Assembly: GCF_034675905.1 (NCBI RefSeq)
Contig: NZ_JAUCCV010000005.1
Coordinates: forward strand, 248,001 to 312,000
DNA length: 64,000 bases
Direction of reading: 5' to 3'
From: Castellaniella sp034675905
GTDB taxonomy: Bacteria; Pseudomonadota; Gammaproteobacteria; Burkholderiales; Burkholderiaceae_B
The number at the start of each line of letters is the position of its first letter. Positions within the stretch are counted from its first letter, which is position 1. The position numbers were made by a program, and so were the translations under genes. Below are positions 23,892 to 32,183 of this stretch, in pieces. The notes beneath the pieces were generated by a model. It did no database searches and was not told the origin of the DNA. It saw only the letters and a list, made by a program, of their open reading frames with translations.

Positions 23892-25067
23892 TCAGCCCCT
23901 AAGATCGGCCAGCGGATGTTCCTGGCCGGCCGGCCAGGGCTGCGCCAGAAATCGGCGCACCCAATCCGCCGTCGCTTGCTCTAGCGAGGCAGGCCGCCAG
24001 CGCGGGGATTTGTCCTTGTCGATCAGCAAAGCCCGGATGCCCTCGCGGAAATCCTGCCCGGCGCAGCAATGCAGCGAGGCGATGTATTCCATACGGAAGG
24101 TGTCGGCCAGAGACAGATAGCGGGCGCGAGCCAGCAAGGTATGGCTGAGCCGAACGGAACCGGGCGATCCCGCCGCAAAGGTGGTGGCCGCACGCGACAG
24201 CCAGGGATCCGTGTGACGCTTCCAATGGGTGATGGCCGCCCCGATCTGTAGCAGATCCGTCCGGGCGCAGGCCTGCCGGATCACAGCGGCATGACGTTGC
24301 AAGGGGCCGGGTTCCGGCGCCGGCGCCTGGACGCCATCCAGGACGCCATCCACCTGCGCGGCATGGTTGGCGGCATCGCTTGACCAATCGGTCGCGCTCA
24401 ATGCTTCCATCAAGGCATCGAAACCGTCAGCGGCGCAGACCCGGTCAGCCAAGCCATAGTGCAGGCAGTCACTGGCCCCCAGCTGAGCGCCGGTAAAAGC
24501 CAGGAATTCGCCGATGCCGCGCGGCAGGCGGCTCAGCATCCAGGTCCCCGCCACATCGGGATACAGACCGATCGTGACTTCCGGCATGGCAAACCGGGTG
24601 GTCTCGGTGACCAGACGGTGGCTGGCCCCCAGCATCAATCCGACACCGCCGCCCATCACGATACCGCTGCCCCAGCACAACACGGGTTTGGCATAGCGGT
24701 GGATCTGATAATCCAGGCGATATTCGGTTTCAAAGAAGCTGCGGGCATGGACATTGGACCAGGCGTCATCGGACGGGCTGTCCAGCATGCTGCGATAGAG
24801 CGCCTGCAGATCGCCGCCGGCGCAAAAGGCCTTTTCGCCCGCCCCGCGCAGCACGATGGCGACAATCCGGCTGTCATCCGCCCAATCCCGCAGGCGATCA
24901 TCCAGCAGCCGGCACATGGCCAAAGACAGGCCATTGAGGGTCTGAGGGCTATTGAGCGTCACCAGGCCGATCCGGCCGCCGTTGCGGCTGGATATTTCCT
25001 GGAACAGCACAGGTTCTGGTGCTGGGTCGGTATCGGTATCAGAAACGGAAGCGTCGGCGGCGCTCAT
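23892..25067 (-). CDS. 3-hydroxyisobutyryl-CoA hydrolase (enoyl-CoA hydratase/isomerase family)
   Basis: 391 residues, the length of HIBCH-type hydrolases rather than short enoyl-CoA hydratases (about 260). The crotonase-fold motifs are AFCAGGDLQALYRSM, GIVMGGGVGLMLGASHR (oxyanion hole), AMPEVTIGLYPDVAGTWML with the catalytic Glu and Asp, then the C-terminal extension with FREGIRALLIDKDKSPRW, which matches the family end. It releases CoA from 3-hydroxyisobutyryl-CoA, giving the substrate of the downstream dehydrogenase. The ATG at 25067 overlaps the acyl-CoA dehydrogenase stop (ATGA). Confidence 0.93.
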   Translation of the reverse strand: MSAADASVSDTDTDPAPEPVLFQEISSRNGGRIGLVTLNSPQTLNGLSLAMCRLLDDRLRDWADDSRIVAIVLRGAGEKAFCAGGDLQALYRSMLDSPSDDAWSNVHARSFFETEYRLDYQIHRYAKPVLCWGSGIVMGGGVGLMLGASHRLVTETTRFAMPEVTIGLYPDVAGTWMLSRLPRGIGEFLAFTGAQLGASDCLHYGLADRVCAADGFDALMEALSATDWSSDAANHAAQVDGVLDGVQAPAPEPGPLQRHAAVIRQACARTDLLQIGAAITHWKRHTDPWLSRAATTFAAGSPGSVRLSHTLLARARYLSLADTFRMEYIASLHCCAGQDFREGIRALLIDKDKSPRWRPASLEQATADWVRRFLAQPWPAGQEHPLADLRG

Positions 25068-26218
25068 CTCAGGTCGGCCTCTTGAGTCAGGATATGGCGC
25101 GACACAATGACGCGCATGATTTCGTTTGTGCCTTCCAGGATCTGGTGCACGCGGGTGTCGCGTACCAGTCGTTCCAGCGGATAGTCTTTCAGATAGCCGT
25201 AGCCGCCATGGATCTGCTGTGCATCCAGGCACGCCTGAAAGCATAGATCCGTTGCGAAGCGTTTAGCCATCGCGCAGTAGGCGCCCGCCTGAGGATCGCC
25301 CTCGTCCAGTTTTGCGGCAGCTAGACGCACCATCTGGCGGGAAGCGACGATATGGGTCAGCAGATCGGCCAGTTTGAACTGCAGGGCCTGAAAATCTGCC
25401 AGCGGCCGGCCAAACTGGCGGCGCTCGCCCATGTAGCGGCGGGCGGCCTCGTAAGCGCCTTGCGCCGCCCCCACCGAGCAGGTGGCGATATTGATGCGCC
25501 CGCCATCCAGGCCTTTCATGGCGAACTTGAACCCCTCGCCCTCTTCGCCCAGGCGGTTTTCCACCGGCACCTGCACGTTCTCGAAGGTGATGGGGCGCGT
25601 GGACTGGCTGTTCCAGCCCATTTTGTTTTCCTTGCGGCCATAGGTGATGCCAGCGCTGTCGGCCGGCACGACCAGGGCGGAAATACCGCGTGCGCCCTCA
25701 CCGCCCGTGCGGGCCATCACGACCAGCACGTCCGTGTCGCCGGCGCCGGAAATAAAGGCTTTGGCGCCGTTCAGCACATAATGATCGCCCTCGCGGCGGG
25801 CGCTGGTGATCAGCGAGGCTGCATCCGAACCCGCGCCGGGTTCGGTCAGACAGTAGGACGCCAGTTTTTCGCCGCTGGCCAAGAGCGGCCCCCACAGATC
25901 GCGCACCGCCGGCTGCGCCCAGCTGCCGACCATCCAGGTGGCCATATTGTGGATCGTGATGAAGGCTGCAGTGGATGGATCCACCGCCGCCATTTCCTCG
26001 AATACCAAGGTGGCATCCAATCGGGGCAGACCCAAGCCGCCGATGGACTCGGGGGCGTACATGGCGCAAAACCCCAGTTCGCCGGCCTTGGCGAAAGCCG
26101 TGCGCGGAAAGATGTGTTCTTCGTCCCATTGCGCCGCATAGGGGGCCAATTCCCCTTGGGCGAATTCGCGGGCAGCCTGTGCAAAGGCCTGTTGTTCTTC
26201 GCTGAGGCGAAAATCCAT
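25064..26218 (-). CDS. Acyl-CoA dehydrogenase, isobutyryl-CoA dehydrogenase type
   Basis: 384 residues. FAD enzyme oxidising a short branched acyl-CoA to the enoyl-CoA. Signature 1, YCLTEPGAGSDAASL, and signature 2, QIHGGYGYLKDYPLER, are intact, and the probable catalytic Glu is in ILEGTNEIMRV near the C-terminus. The coupling to 3-hydroxyisobutyryl-CoA hydrolase and 3-hydroxyisobutyrate dehydrogenase indicates isobutyryl-CoA (valine pathway) as substrate; this is an inference from neighbours. A ggag box 9 bp upstream supports the ATG at 26218. The enoyl-CoA hydratase and methylmalonate-semialdehyde dehydrogenase of the pathway are not in the window. Confidence 0.92.
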   Translation of the reverse strand: MDFRLSEEQQAFAQAAREFAQGELAPYAAQWDEEHIFPRTAFAKAGELGFCAMYAPESIGGLGLPRLDATLVFEEMAAVDPSTAAFITIHNMATWMVGSWAQPAVRDLWGPLLASGEKLASYCLTEPGAGSDAASLITSARREGDHYVLNGAKAFISGAGDTDVLVVMARTGGEGARGISALVVPADSAGITYGRKENKMGWNSQSTRPITFENVQVPVENRLGEEGEGFKFAMKGLDGGRINIATCSVGAAQGAYEAARRYMGERRQFGRPLADFQALQFKLADLLTHIVASRQMVRLAAAKLDEGDPQAGAYCAMAKRFATDLCFQACLDAQQIHGGYGYLKDYPLERLVRDTRVHQILEGTNEIMRVIVSRHILTQEADLR

Positions 26219-26414
26219 GGTGCATGTCTCCGGATTTATAGTCGTCACGGTCGCGGGACGCGGGTGGCGTCATCCGACATGGCGCAGCCTGATCAAGGCC
26301 GGCCACTGCGTCGCAAGCTTACTGTAGCACTTGGCGTGGATGTCCGTTCTGTCCGGGCAACCTTAGATCAGCCTGAGCGCCATGGCTGTCAGGCGGGCGA
26401 CAATCTGCGGCGAC

Positions 26415-27428
26415 TCAGAAACCCTCCAGCACGATCTTGCCGCAGGCGCGACCGCTTTCCAACAGCGTATGCGCCTGCTTCAGATTCGCGGCATTGATGG
26501 GATGCAGACGCTGATTCAAGGTGCTGCGGAGACGGCCCGCATCAACCAAGCGGGCCACCTCATCCAGCAAACGCCCCTGCTCACTGATATCCGCCGTGCC
26601 AAATACAGGGCGGGTGAACATGAACTCCCAGTGGATGGACACGGACTTGCGCTTGAAATCCCTGATGTCCAAAGCGCCCGGATCATCGATCAGTCCGAAG
26701 CGCCCCTGCGGGGCGATGAGTTCCACCACCTCTGCAAAGTGCTGCCCGGTCGCCGTCGTCGAAAACACAAAGGCGGGGTTGCCCACCCCCAAAGCGGCCA
26801 CCTGCCCGGCCAGCGGCTGGCGATGGTCCACGACATGATCGGCCCCCAGAGACCGCACCCAATCCTGGGTTTCAGGGCGGGATGCGGTGGCGATCACGGT
26901 CAAGTCGGTCAGCGCCTTCAGCAGCTGGATCGCAATCGACCCCACTCCGCCTGCGCCGCCGATGATCAGAATGGCATTCGCCGCACCGGGAACCGGCTGG
27001 CGCACGGCCAGGCGGTCAAACAGCATTTCCCAGGCGGTGATCGCCGTCAGGGGCAAGGCGGCAGCCTGGGCATTGTCCAGCGTCGCAGGCTTGTGTCCGA
27101 CGATCCGCTCATCGACCAGATGGAATTCGCTATTGGTTCCTGGCCGCGCCAGAGACCCCGCGTAAAAGACCTCGTCGCCCGGCTTGAACCGGCTGGCCTG
27201 CGGACCGGCCGCCACGACGCGTCCCGCCGCATCCCAACCCAGCACTTTCCATTCTTCTCCCTGAGGTCCGGTGCTGGCGCGCACTTTGGTGTCCACCGGA
27301 TTGACGGAAACGGCTGCGATTTCTACCAGCAGATCGCAGCCTGTCGGGCTTGGGCGATCCAACTCGATATCCATCAACGCATCCTGTTGGTCGATAGGCC
27401 CCGGATGACGATACCCAATAGCTTTCAT
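26415..27428 (-). CDS. Zinc-type alcohol dehydrogenase-like/quinone oxidoreductase family protein
   Basis: 337 residues. Medium-chain dehydrogenase/reductase. The N-terminal GroES-like half includes VSVNPVDTKVR and VLGWDAAGRVVAAG, the C-terminal half the NADPH-binding motif LIIGGAGGVGSIAIQLL and LGADHVVDH. The zinc-ligand cysteines of classical alcohol dehydrogenases are missing, so it belongs to the zinc-independent quinone oxidoreductase or enoyl reductase-like branch. Substrate unknown. GGAG upstream of the ATG at 27428. It lies in the same direction as, but 196 bp before, the acyl-CoA dehydrogenase gene. Confidence 0.88.
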   Translation of the reverse strand: MKAIGYRHPGPIDQQDALMDIELDRPSPTGCDLLVEIAAVSVNPVDTKVRASTGPQGEEWKVLGWDAAGRVVAAGPQASRFKPGDEVFYAGSLARPGTNSEFHLVDERIVGHKPATLDNAQAAALPLTAITAWEMLFDRLAVRQPVPGAANAILIIGGAGGVGSIAIQLLKALTDLTVIATASRPETQDWVRSLGADHVVDHRQPLAGQVAALGVGNPAFVFSTTATGQHFAEVVELIAPQGRFGLIDDPGALDIRDFKRKSVSIHWEFMFTRPVFGTADISEQGRLLDEVARLVDAGRLRSTLNQRLHPINAANLKQAHTLLESGRACGKIVLEGF

Positions 27429-27534
27429 GACATCTCCTGCTTGTCTGGCAATGAACATGGGTAGAGAATACCTTTATCTGCGATTTTGTCGCTACGCACC
27501 TAAATCGCCTGCGGCTAAGCGCAAGCTGCTGCGT

Positions 27535-27828
27535 CTATTTTGACTGCTTACCCGCGCCCCGGCGGTGCGTCGCCCGGCGACGACGGGATTCCAGGGGATC
27601 AAAAACCAGCGGGCGGCACAGTTCTACGCGATCGCCTTCATGCAGCACGCGCTGCGGCTCGCAGCGTTCGCCATAGACGCCCATGGCCAAAGACCGGTCG
27701 GTGAATTCGGGAAATTCCTGGTCAAATCGGCTCAGGGCCAAAGCCTGTGCGGCGGTTGTGCCTTCGGGCACATCCAGCGCACAACGCCACAGGCGCGTCG
27801 GCGCGGCAAAAGCCAGGAATACACGCAC
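27535..27828 (-). CDS. rnfH: RnfH family ubiquitin-like protein (RatB)
   Basis: 97 residues if the GTG at 27828 is used, close to the usual 95-105. Small beta-grasp protein of unknown function that sits beside ratA across proteobacteria. The family end is clear: HEGDRVELCRPLVFDPLESR followed by a run of arginines. The GTG begins one base after the ratA stop and has GGGG about 7 bp upstream. A TTG at 27888 inside ratA would give 117 residues and cannot be excluded. E. coli RnfH is named for co-occurrence with rnf genes, and none are here. Confidence 0.85.
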   Translation of the reverse strand: MRVFLAFAAPTRLWRCALDVPEGTTAAQALALSRFDQEFPEFTDRSLAMGVYGERCEPQRVLHEGDRVELCRPLVFDPLESRRRRATHRRGAGKQSK

Positions 27829-27829
27829 G

Positions 27830-28264
27830 TCAATCCCCGTAAACCGCGTGGGCGCGCTGTGTGAAGGAATCAATGAAACTGGTGGCAATGCGATTGAATA
27901 CCGGGCCGATCACGGCGGACAGGGCGCGGCTGGAAAAATCATATTCCATGGTGTAGAGGACCTTGCAACCGTCTTCGCCCAGCGCCTGGAACGCCCAGTG
28001 CCCGGTCAGATTGGAAAAGGGCCCATCCACCAGATGAAAGACGATTCTGTTCGGATAGTCATGCTCGTTGCGCGTGGTGAAGCTCTGGCGAATACCCGCA
28101 AAATGAATCTGCACGGTGGCCTGCATGCCCTGTTCATTTTCCCACTGCACCGTCGACCCGCCGCACCAAGGCATGAATTCCGGATAACGCGCAACGTCGG
28201 CCACCAGATCAAACATCTGTTCGCAGCGATAAGGGACGAGGACGGAGCGTTGAATGGAATGCAT
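27830..28264 (-). CDS. ratA: RatA-like START-domain protein (coenzyme Q-binding/ribosome association)
   Basis: 144 residues from the ATG at 28264. Single START/polyketide-cyclase-like domain, with MHSIQRSVLVPYRCEQMFDL at the start and the RYPEFMPWCGGSTV loop conserved in this family. Homologues include E. coli RatA, reported to block 70S ribosome assembly, and yeast Coq10, a ubiquinone-binding lipid carrier, so either role may apply. It is followed directly by rnfH and divergent from smpB, an arrangement widespread in proteobacteria. Confidence 0.93.
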   Translation of the reverse strand: MHSIQRSVLVPYRCEQMFDLVADVARYPEFMPWCGGSTVQWENEQGMQATVQIHFAGIRQSFTTRNEHDYPNRIVFHLVDGPFSNLTGHWAFQALGEDGCKVLYTMEYDFSSRALSAVIGPVFNRIATSFIDSFTQRAHAVYGD

Positions 28265-28339
28265 CAGCAAGACAGGGGCTTAGGCTAGAATGAGGGGATT
28301 TTATCAGCGCCAGCGCCCTTTTCGGGAAAGACCGGATTC

Positions 28340-28804
28340 ATGAGTATTGTAGATAACCGCAAAGCCACCCACGATTACTTCATCGAGGAGCGCTTCGAAG
28401 CCGGACTGGTCCTGGAAGGCTGGGAAGTCAAGGCCATCCGTGCCGGCCACGTCCAGCTGAAAGAAGCCTACGTCATCGTGCGCGATGGCGCGCTGTGGAT
28501 CCTGGGCATGCACATCAGCCCCTTGCCCACTGCCTCCACCCACATCCACCCCAACGCTACCCGCACGCGCAAGCTGCTGCTGCACGCCCAGGAAATCAGC
28601 AAACTGATCGGCAAGGTCGAACAACGCGGCTACGCCCTGGTGCCGCTGAATCTGCATTACAAGGGCGGGCGCATCAAACTGGACTTTGGCCTGGGACGCG
28701 GAAAGAAACTGCACGACAAGCGCGATACTCAGCGCGACAAGGATTGGGCGCGAGAAAAAGAACGCCTGATGAAACACGACACCCGGCAGGAACGCAAAGA
28801 CTGA
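28340..28804 (+). CDS. smpB: SsrA (tmRNA)-binding protein SmpB
   Basis: 154 residues, standard length. It brings tmRNA to stalled ribosomes for trans-translation. N-terminal IVDNRKATHDYFIEERFEAG, the RNA-binding barrel segment GWEVKAIRAGHVQLKEAYV, and the basic C-terminal tail (LHDKRDTQRDKDWAREKERL) that mimics the codon-anticodon helix are all present. No tmRNA (ssrA) gene is evident in the window. Confidence 0.98.
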   Translation: MSIVDNRKATHDYFIEERFEAGLVLEGWEVKAIRAGHVQLKEAYVIVRDGALWILGMHISPLPTASTHIHPNATRTRKLLLHAQEISKLIGKVEQRGYALVPLNLHYKGGRIKLDFGLGRGKKLHDKRDTQRDKDWAREKERLMKHDTRQERKD

Positions 28805-28809
28805 ATCAG

Positions 28810-28834
28810 GGCGCCTTGTGGCGCCGCCTGCTTT
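28810..28834 (+). terminator. Short GC stem with T-run after smpB
   Basis: GGCGCC-TTGT-GGCGCC (28810-28825) lies just after the smpB stop and is followed a few bases later by TTTT. A plausible but weak intrinsic terminator between the convergent smpB and ogt genes. Confidence 0.4.
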
Positions 28835-28848
28835 TCGGCCAAGGCGCA

Positions 28849-29553
28849 TCATGCCCGGATGCGGAACCCTTCTATTTCCAGCAGCCGCGCCTTGCGGCTC
28901 AGGCCGCCGCCGTAGCCATTCAGCGTTCCATTACGAGCCAGGATGCGGTGGCAGGGAATGATGATGCTGATCGGATTGCTGCCCACCGCAGTCCCGACGG
29001 CCCTGCCGTGTCCGGCGCCCAGGCCGGCTTGCTGACCCAGCTCTCCGTAAGACAGCGTGGCGCCGCAAGGCACGGCCAACAATGCCTGCCAGACCTGTTT
29101 CTGAAAGCGGGTGCCTTGAGGGTCCAGCGGCATGTCGAACACCTGGCGCTTGCCATGCCAGTATTCGTCCAGCTCCTGGCGCGTCTGTTCCAGAACCGCC
29201 AGGATGCCCGCAGGCGTATCGGCTTGCAAAGGGCGCAAGGCTGCTGCCTGCCCCTCCTGCAGGGCGCCGGTCTTTGACCAGGCATCATTCCGGGCGAACA
29301 GTTCGCCTTCAGCGGCGGTATCTGCCCGGACAGCCTTCAAGGTACGCGCTGCCTTCCCCCCTACTGTGCCGGCAGACGGCTGCGACACAATGTCGGAGAC
29401 GGGCGCCAATCCAGGCAGCTGAGGGCAATCCCGCTGATCGGTAAAGTACAGGCCCGTCAGACCATGATCGCCCGCCGTCAGCAGGATGTCGCCCAAGGGG
29501 GATGAAAGCAGCGCATGAAACGGCATGGCGGGGGTCTCGACAGACAATGGCAT
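28849..29553 (-). CDS. ogt: Methylated-DNA--protein-cysteine methyltransferase with internal insertion
   Basis: 234 residues, about 60-70 longer than typical Ogt. The C-terminal catalytic domain is complete: FQKQVWQALLAVPCGATLSY, RAVGTAVGSNP (Arg finger region) and the active site IIIPCHRILARNG with acceptor Cys201. The N-terminal part starts HALLSSPLGDILLTAG as usual. Residues about 43-115, between this strand and ILAVLEQTRQELDEYW, are an Ala/Gly-rich insertion with no recognisable motif. It repairs O6-alkylguanine by irreversible alkyl transfer to Cys201. ATG at 29553 or, nine codons in, MPFHALL. Convergent with smpB; a bidirectional-looking terminator separates it from ppsA. Confidence 0.92.
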   Translation of the reverse strand: MPLSVETPAMPFHALLSSPLGDILLTAGDHGLTGLYFTDQRDCPQLPGLAPVSDIVSQPSAGTVGGKAARTLKAVRADTAAEGELFARNDAWSKTGALQEGQAAALRPLQADTPAGILAVLEQTRQELDEYWHGKRQVFDMPLDPQGTRFQKQVWQALLAVPCGATLSYGELGQQAGLGAGHGRAVGTAVGSNPISIIIPCHRILARNGTLNGYGGGLSRKARLLEIEGFRIRA

Positions 29554-29576
29554 GGCCTTAGTGTACCGCCCATGAA

Positions 29577-29606
29577 AAAGCCCCGGCAGTTAAGCGCCGG
29601 GGCTTT
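29577..29606 (-). terminator. Intrinsic terminator downstream of ppsA
   Basis: A perfect 11-bp stem (AAAGCCCCGGC 29577-29587 with GCCGGGGCTTT 29596-29606) and 8-nt loop. Read leftward it ends in TTTTT, fitting a rho-independent terminator for ppsA; it also insulates ogt, which starts 24 bp further on. Confidence 0.85.
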
Positions 29607-29650
29607 CGGTCGTGCAACAGGCGGGCGCTGTATGCGCCCGCCCTATCCTA

Positions 29651-32032
29651 TCAGGCAGCGACTTTCTTGGTATCAGCCAGACGTTGCCAAGTATCGACGA
29701 CCGTATCCGGATTCAAGGACATGGACAGGATGCCCTCGTCTCGCAGCCACTGGGCCAGATCCGGGTGGTCGCTGGGGCCTTGGCCGCAGATGCCGACGTA
29801 TTTACCGGCCTTCAGGCACGCCTGGATGGCACGGCGCAGCATGAATTGCACGGCGGGGTCGCGTTCGTCGAAGTCGGCGGCCAGCAGCTCCATGCCCGAA
29901 TCGCGGTCCAGGCCCAGGGTCAGTTGGGTCATGTCGTTGGAACCGATCGAAAAACCGTCGAAATACTGCAGGAATTCGTCGGCCAGGATAGCATTGGTGG
30001 GGACTTCGCACATCATGATCAGGCGCAAACCGTTTTCACCGCGCTTCAGGCCATGCAAGGCCAGCAGCTCGACCACGCGTTCGGCTTGTTTCAGCGTACG
30101 CACGAAAGGCACCATGATTTCGACATTGACCAGGCCCATTTCGTCGCGCACTTTCTTCAGGGCTTCGCATTCCATGCGGAAGCACTCGGCGAAGTCGTCG
30201 GAAATGTAGCGCGAGGCGCCCCGGAAGCCCAGCATGGGATTTTCTTCCTCGGGCTCGTAGCGCGAACCGCCCACCAGCTTGCGATATTCATTGGACTTGA
30301 AGTCCGACAGGCGCACGATCACGGGCTTGGGGTAGAAAGCTGAACCGATGGTGGCAATGCCTTCGGCCAGTTTTTCGACGAAAAAGGCGCGCGGGCTGGC
30401 GTAGCCCCGGGCCGCAGATTCGACGGCCTTTTTCAGGTCGCTGTCCACGTTCGGGTAGTCCAGAATCGCCTTGGGGTGCACGTTGATATTGTTGTTGATG
30501 ATGAATTCCAGGCGGGCCAGCCCCACGCCGCCATTGGGAATCTGGGAAAAGTCGAAAGCCAGCTGCGGATTGCCGACGTTCATCATGACCTTCAGGCCGA
30601 TGTCGGGCATCTCGCCCCAGCGGACTTCCTCGATTTCGGTTTCGATCAGGCCATCGTAGATGTGGCCCTCGTCGCCTTCGGCGCAGGACACCGTGACCTC
30701 GCGGCCATTGCCCAGCACGTCGGTGGCATCGGCGCAGCCGACCACCGCCGGAATCCCCAGTTCACGGGCGATGATGGCAGCGTGGCAGGTGCGCCCGCCC
30801 CGGTTGGTGACGATGGCCGAGGCCAGCTTCATGACCGGCTCCCAGTTAGGGTCGGTCATGTCCGTCACCAGAATGTCGCCCAGCCGGACCTTGTCCATTT
30901 CGGATGCATCCGCCACGACACGCACCGTGCCGGAACCGATCTTCTGGCCGATGGCACGGCCGCGCACCAGGACCTCGCCGGTGGCCTTCAGGCGGTAGCG
31001 TTCCTGGACATCGTGGTGACCCTGTTGGGATTTCACGGTTTCCGGACGCGCCTGCAGGATATAGAGCTTGCCGTCCACGCCGTCACGCCCCCATTCGATG
31101 TCCATGGGGCGCTGATAGTGCTTTTCGATGATGGTGGCGTACTGCGCCAATTCGATGATTTCGTCATCGGTCAGGGAATAGCGGTTGCGCTCCGACGCGG
31201 GGACTTCCACCGTGCGCACGGCATGGCCGGACACCCGCTGCTCGTCGAATTCCATCTTGATCAGCTTCGAGCCGATGCGCCGGCTGATGATGGGGTAGTG
31301 GCCCGCCGCCAGCGTGGGCTTGAAGACATAGAATTCGTCGGGATTGACGGCGCCCTGCACCACGGTTTCGCCCAGGCCGTAGGACGAGGTCACAAAGACC
31401 ACGTCCTTGAAGCCCGATTCGGTGTCCAGGGTGAACATCACGCCCGCGCTGCCCTTGTCCGAACGCACCATGCGCTGGATGCCGGCCGACAGGGCGACCT
31501 CGGCATGCGCGTAGCCCTTGTGGACGCGATAGGAGATCGCGCGATCGTTGTACAGGGATGCAAAGACGTGGCGGATTTTTTCCAGCACATCGTCGATGCC
31601 GACCACGTTCAGGTAGGTTTCCTGCTGACCCGCAAAAGACGCATCGGGCAGGTCTTCGGCGGTCGCCGACGAACGCACGGCAAACGAGCCCTTGCCATCG
31701 GCATCCAACTGCGCAAAGGCGCTTCGGATCGCCTGCTCGAAAGCAGCCGGAAACGGCGTGTCGATCACCCACTGGCGGATTTCTGCTCCGGCGGCGACCA
31801 ATTCGCGCACGTCGTCGGCGTCCAGAGTGTCCAGACGCGTCTTGATGCGGGCGTCCAGCCCGGTGGATTTCAGGAAATCGCGAAAAGCGTCTGCGGTGGT
31901 TGCAAAGCCGCCCGGCACCCGAACCCCTGCGCCGGCCAGCTGGCTGATCATTTCACCGAGAGAAGCGTTCTTACCCCCTACCGAGTCCACATCCGACATG
32001 CGGAGCTGCTCGAACGATACAACGTAAGACAT
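29651..32032 (-). CDS. ppsA: Phosphoenolpyruvate synthase
   Basis: 793 residues. Converts pyruvate, ATP and water to phosphoenolpyruvate, AMP and phosphate for gluconeogenesis. The N-terminal ATP-grasp-like domain begins SYVVSFEQLRMSDVDSVGGK and has VRSSATAEDLPDASFAGQQE. The phosphohistidine domain has GGRTCHAAIIARELGIPAVV with the catalytic His. The C-terminal PEP/pyruvate barrel has MVPFVRTLKQAERV and FSIGSNDMTQLTLGLDRDSG, and CGQGPSDHPD near the end with the catalytic Cys. The ATG at 32032, preceded by AAAGGTGA, is used; upstream readings add unrelated sequence. Divergent from its regulator ppsR. Confidence 0.98.
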   Translation of the reverse strand: MSYVVSFEQLRMSDVDSVGGKNASLGEMISQLAGAGVRVPGGFATTADAFRDFLKSTGLDARIKTRLDTLDADDVRELVAAGAEIRQWVIDTPFPAAFEQAIRSAFAQLDADGKGSFAVRSSATAEDLPDASFAGQQETYLNVVGIDDVLEKIRHVFASLYNDRAISYRVHKGYAHAEVALSAGIQRMVRSDKGSAGVMFTLDTESGFKDVVFVTSSYGLGETVVQGAVNPDEFYVFKPTLAAGHYPIISRRIGSKLIKMEFDEQRVSGHAVRTVEVPASERNRYSLTDDEIIELAQYATIIEKHYQRPMDIEWGRDGVDGKLYILQARPETVKSQQGHHDVQERYRLKATGEVLVRGRAIGQKIGSGTVRVVADASEMDKVRLGDILVTDMTDPNWEPVMKLASAIVTNRGGRTCHAAIIARELGIPAVVGCADATDVLGNGREVTVSCAEGDEGHIYDGLIETEIEEVRWGEMPDIGLKVMMNVGNPQLAFDFSQIPNGGVGLARLEFIINNNINVHPKAILDYPNVDSDLKKAVESAARGYASPRAFFVEKLAEGIATIGSAFYPKPVIVRLSDFKSNEYRKLVGGSRYEPEEENPMLGFRGASRYISDDFAECFRMECEALKKVRDEMGLVNVEIMVPFVRTLKQAERVVELLALHGLKRGENGLRLIMMCEVPTNAILADEFLQYFDGFSIGSNDMTQLTLGLDRDSGMELLAADFDERDPAVQFMLRRAIQACLKAGKYVGICGQGPSDHPDLAQWLRDEGILSMSLNPDTVVDTWQRLADTKKVAA

Positions 32033-32183
32033 GGTGTCACCTTTGAGATAGAAAAAGCGTGTTTGCCCGACGCACGCCAACGAGTGGATCGCATGCGTCT
32101 GGCAAACCAGCCTTGCCTGACCATCAGGTGACTGGTAATCTTCGCGGATTGTACCGTTTCTAAGGCCTGGTGGTTCAACATCC

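Noticed and set aside
28805..28848. tmRNA (ssrA) gene or integration site next to smpB
   Set aside because: The gap is 44 bp and holds only a short hairpin; no tmRNA-like ends, integrase or att repeats are seen.
30476..32131. Long open frame on the + strand across ppsA
   Set aside because: Antisense shadow of ppsA in GC-rich DNA; the translation has no family-like motifs, and ppsA has full-length conserved domains.
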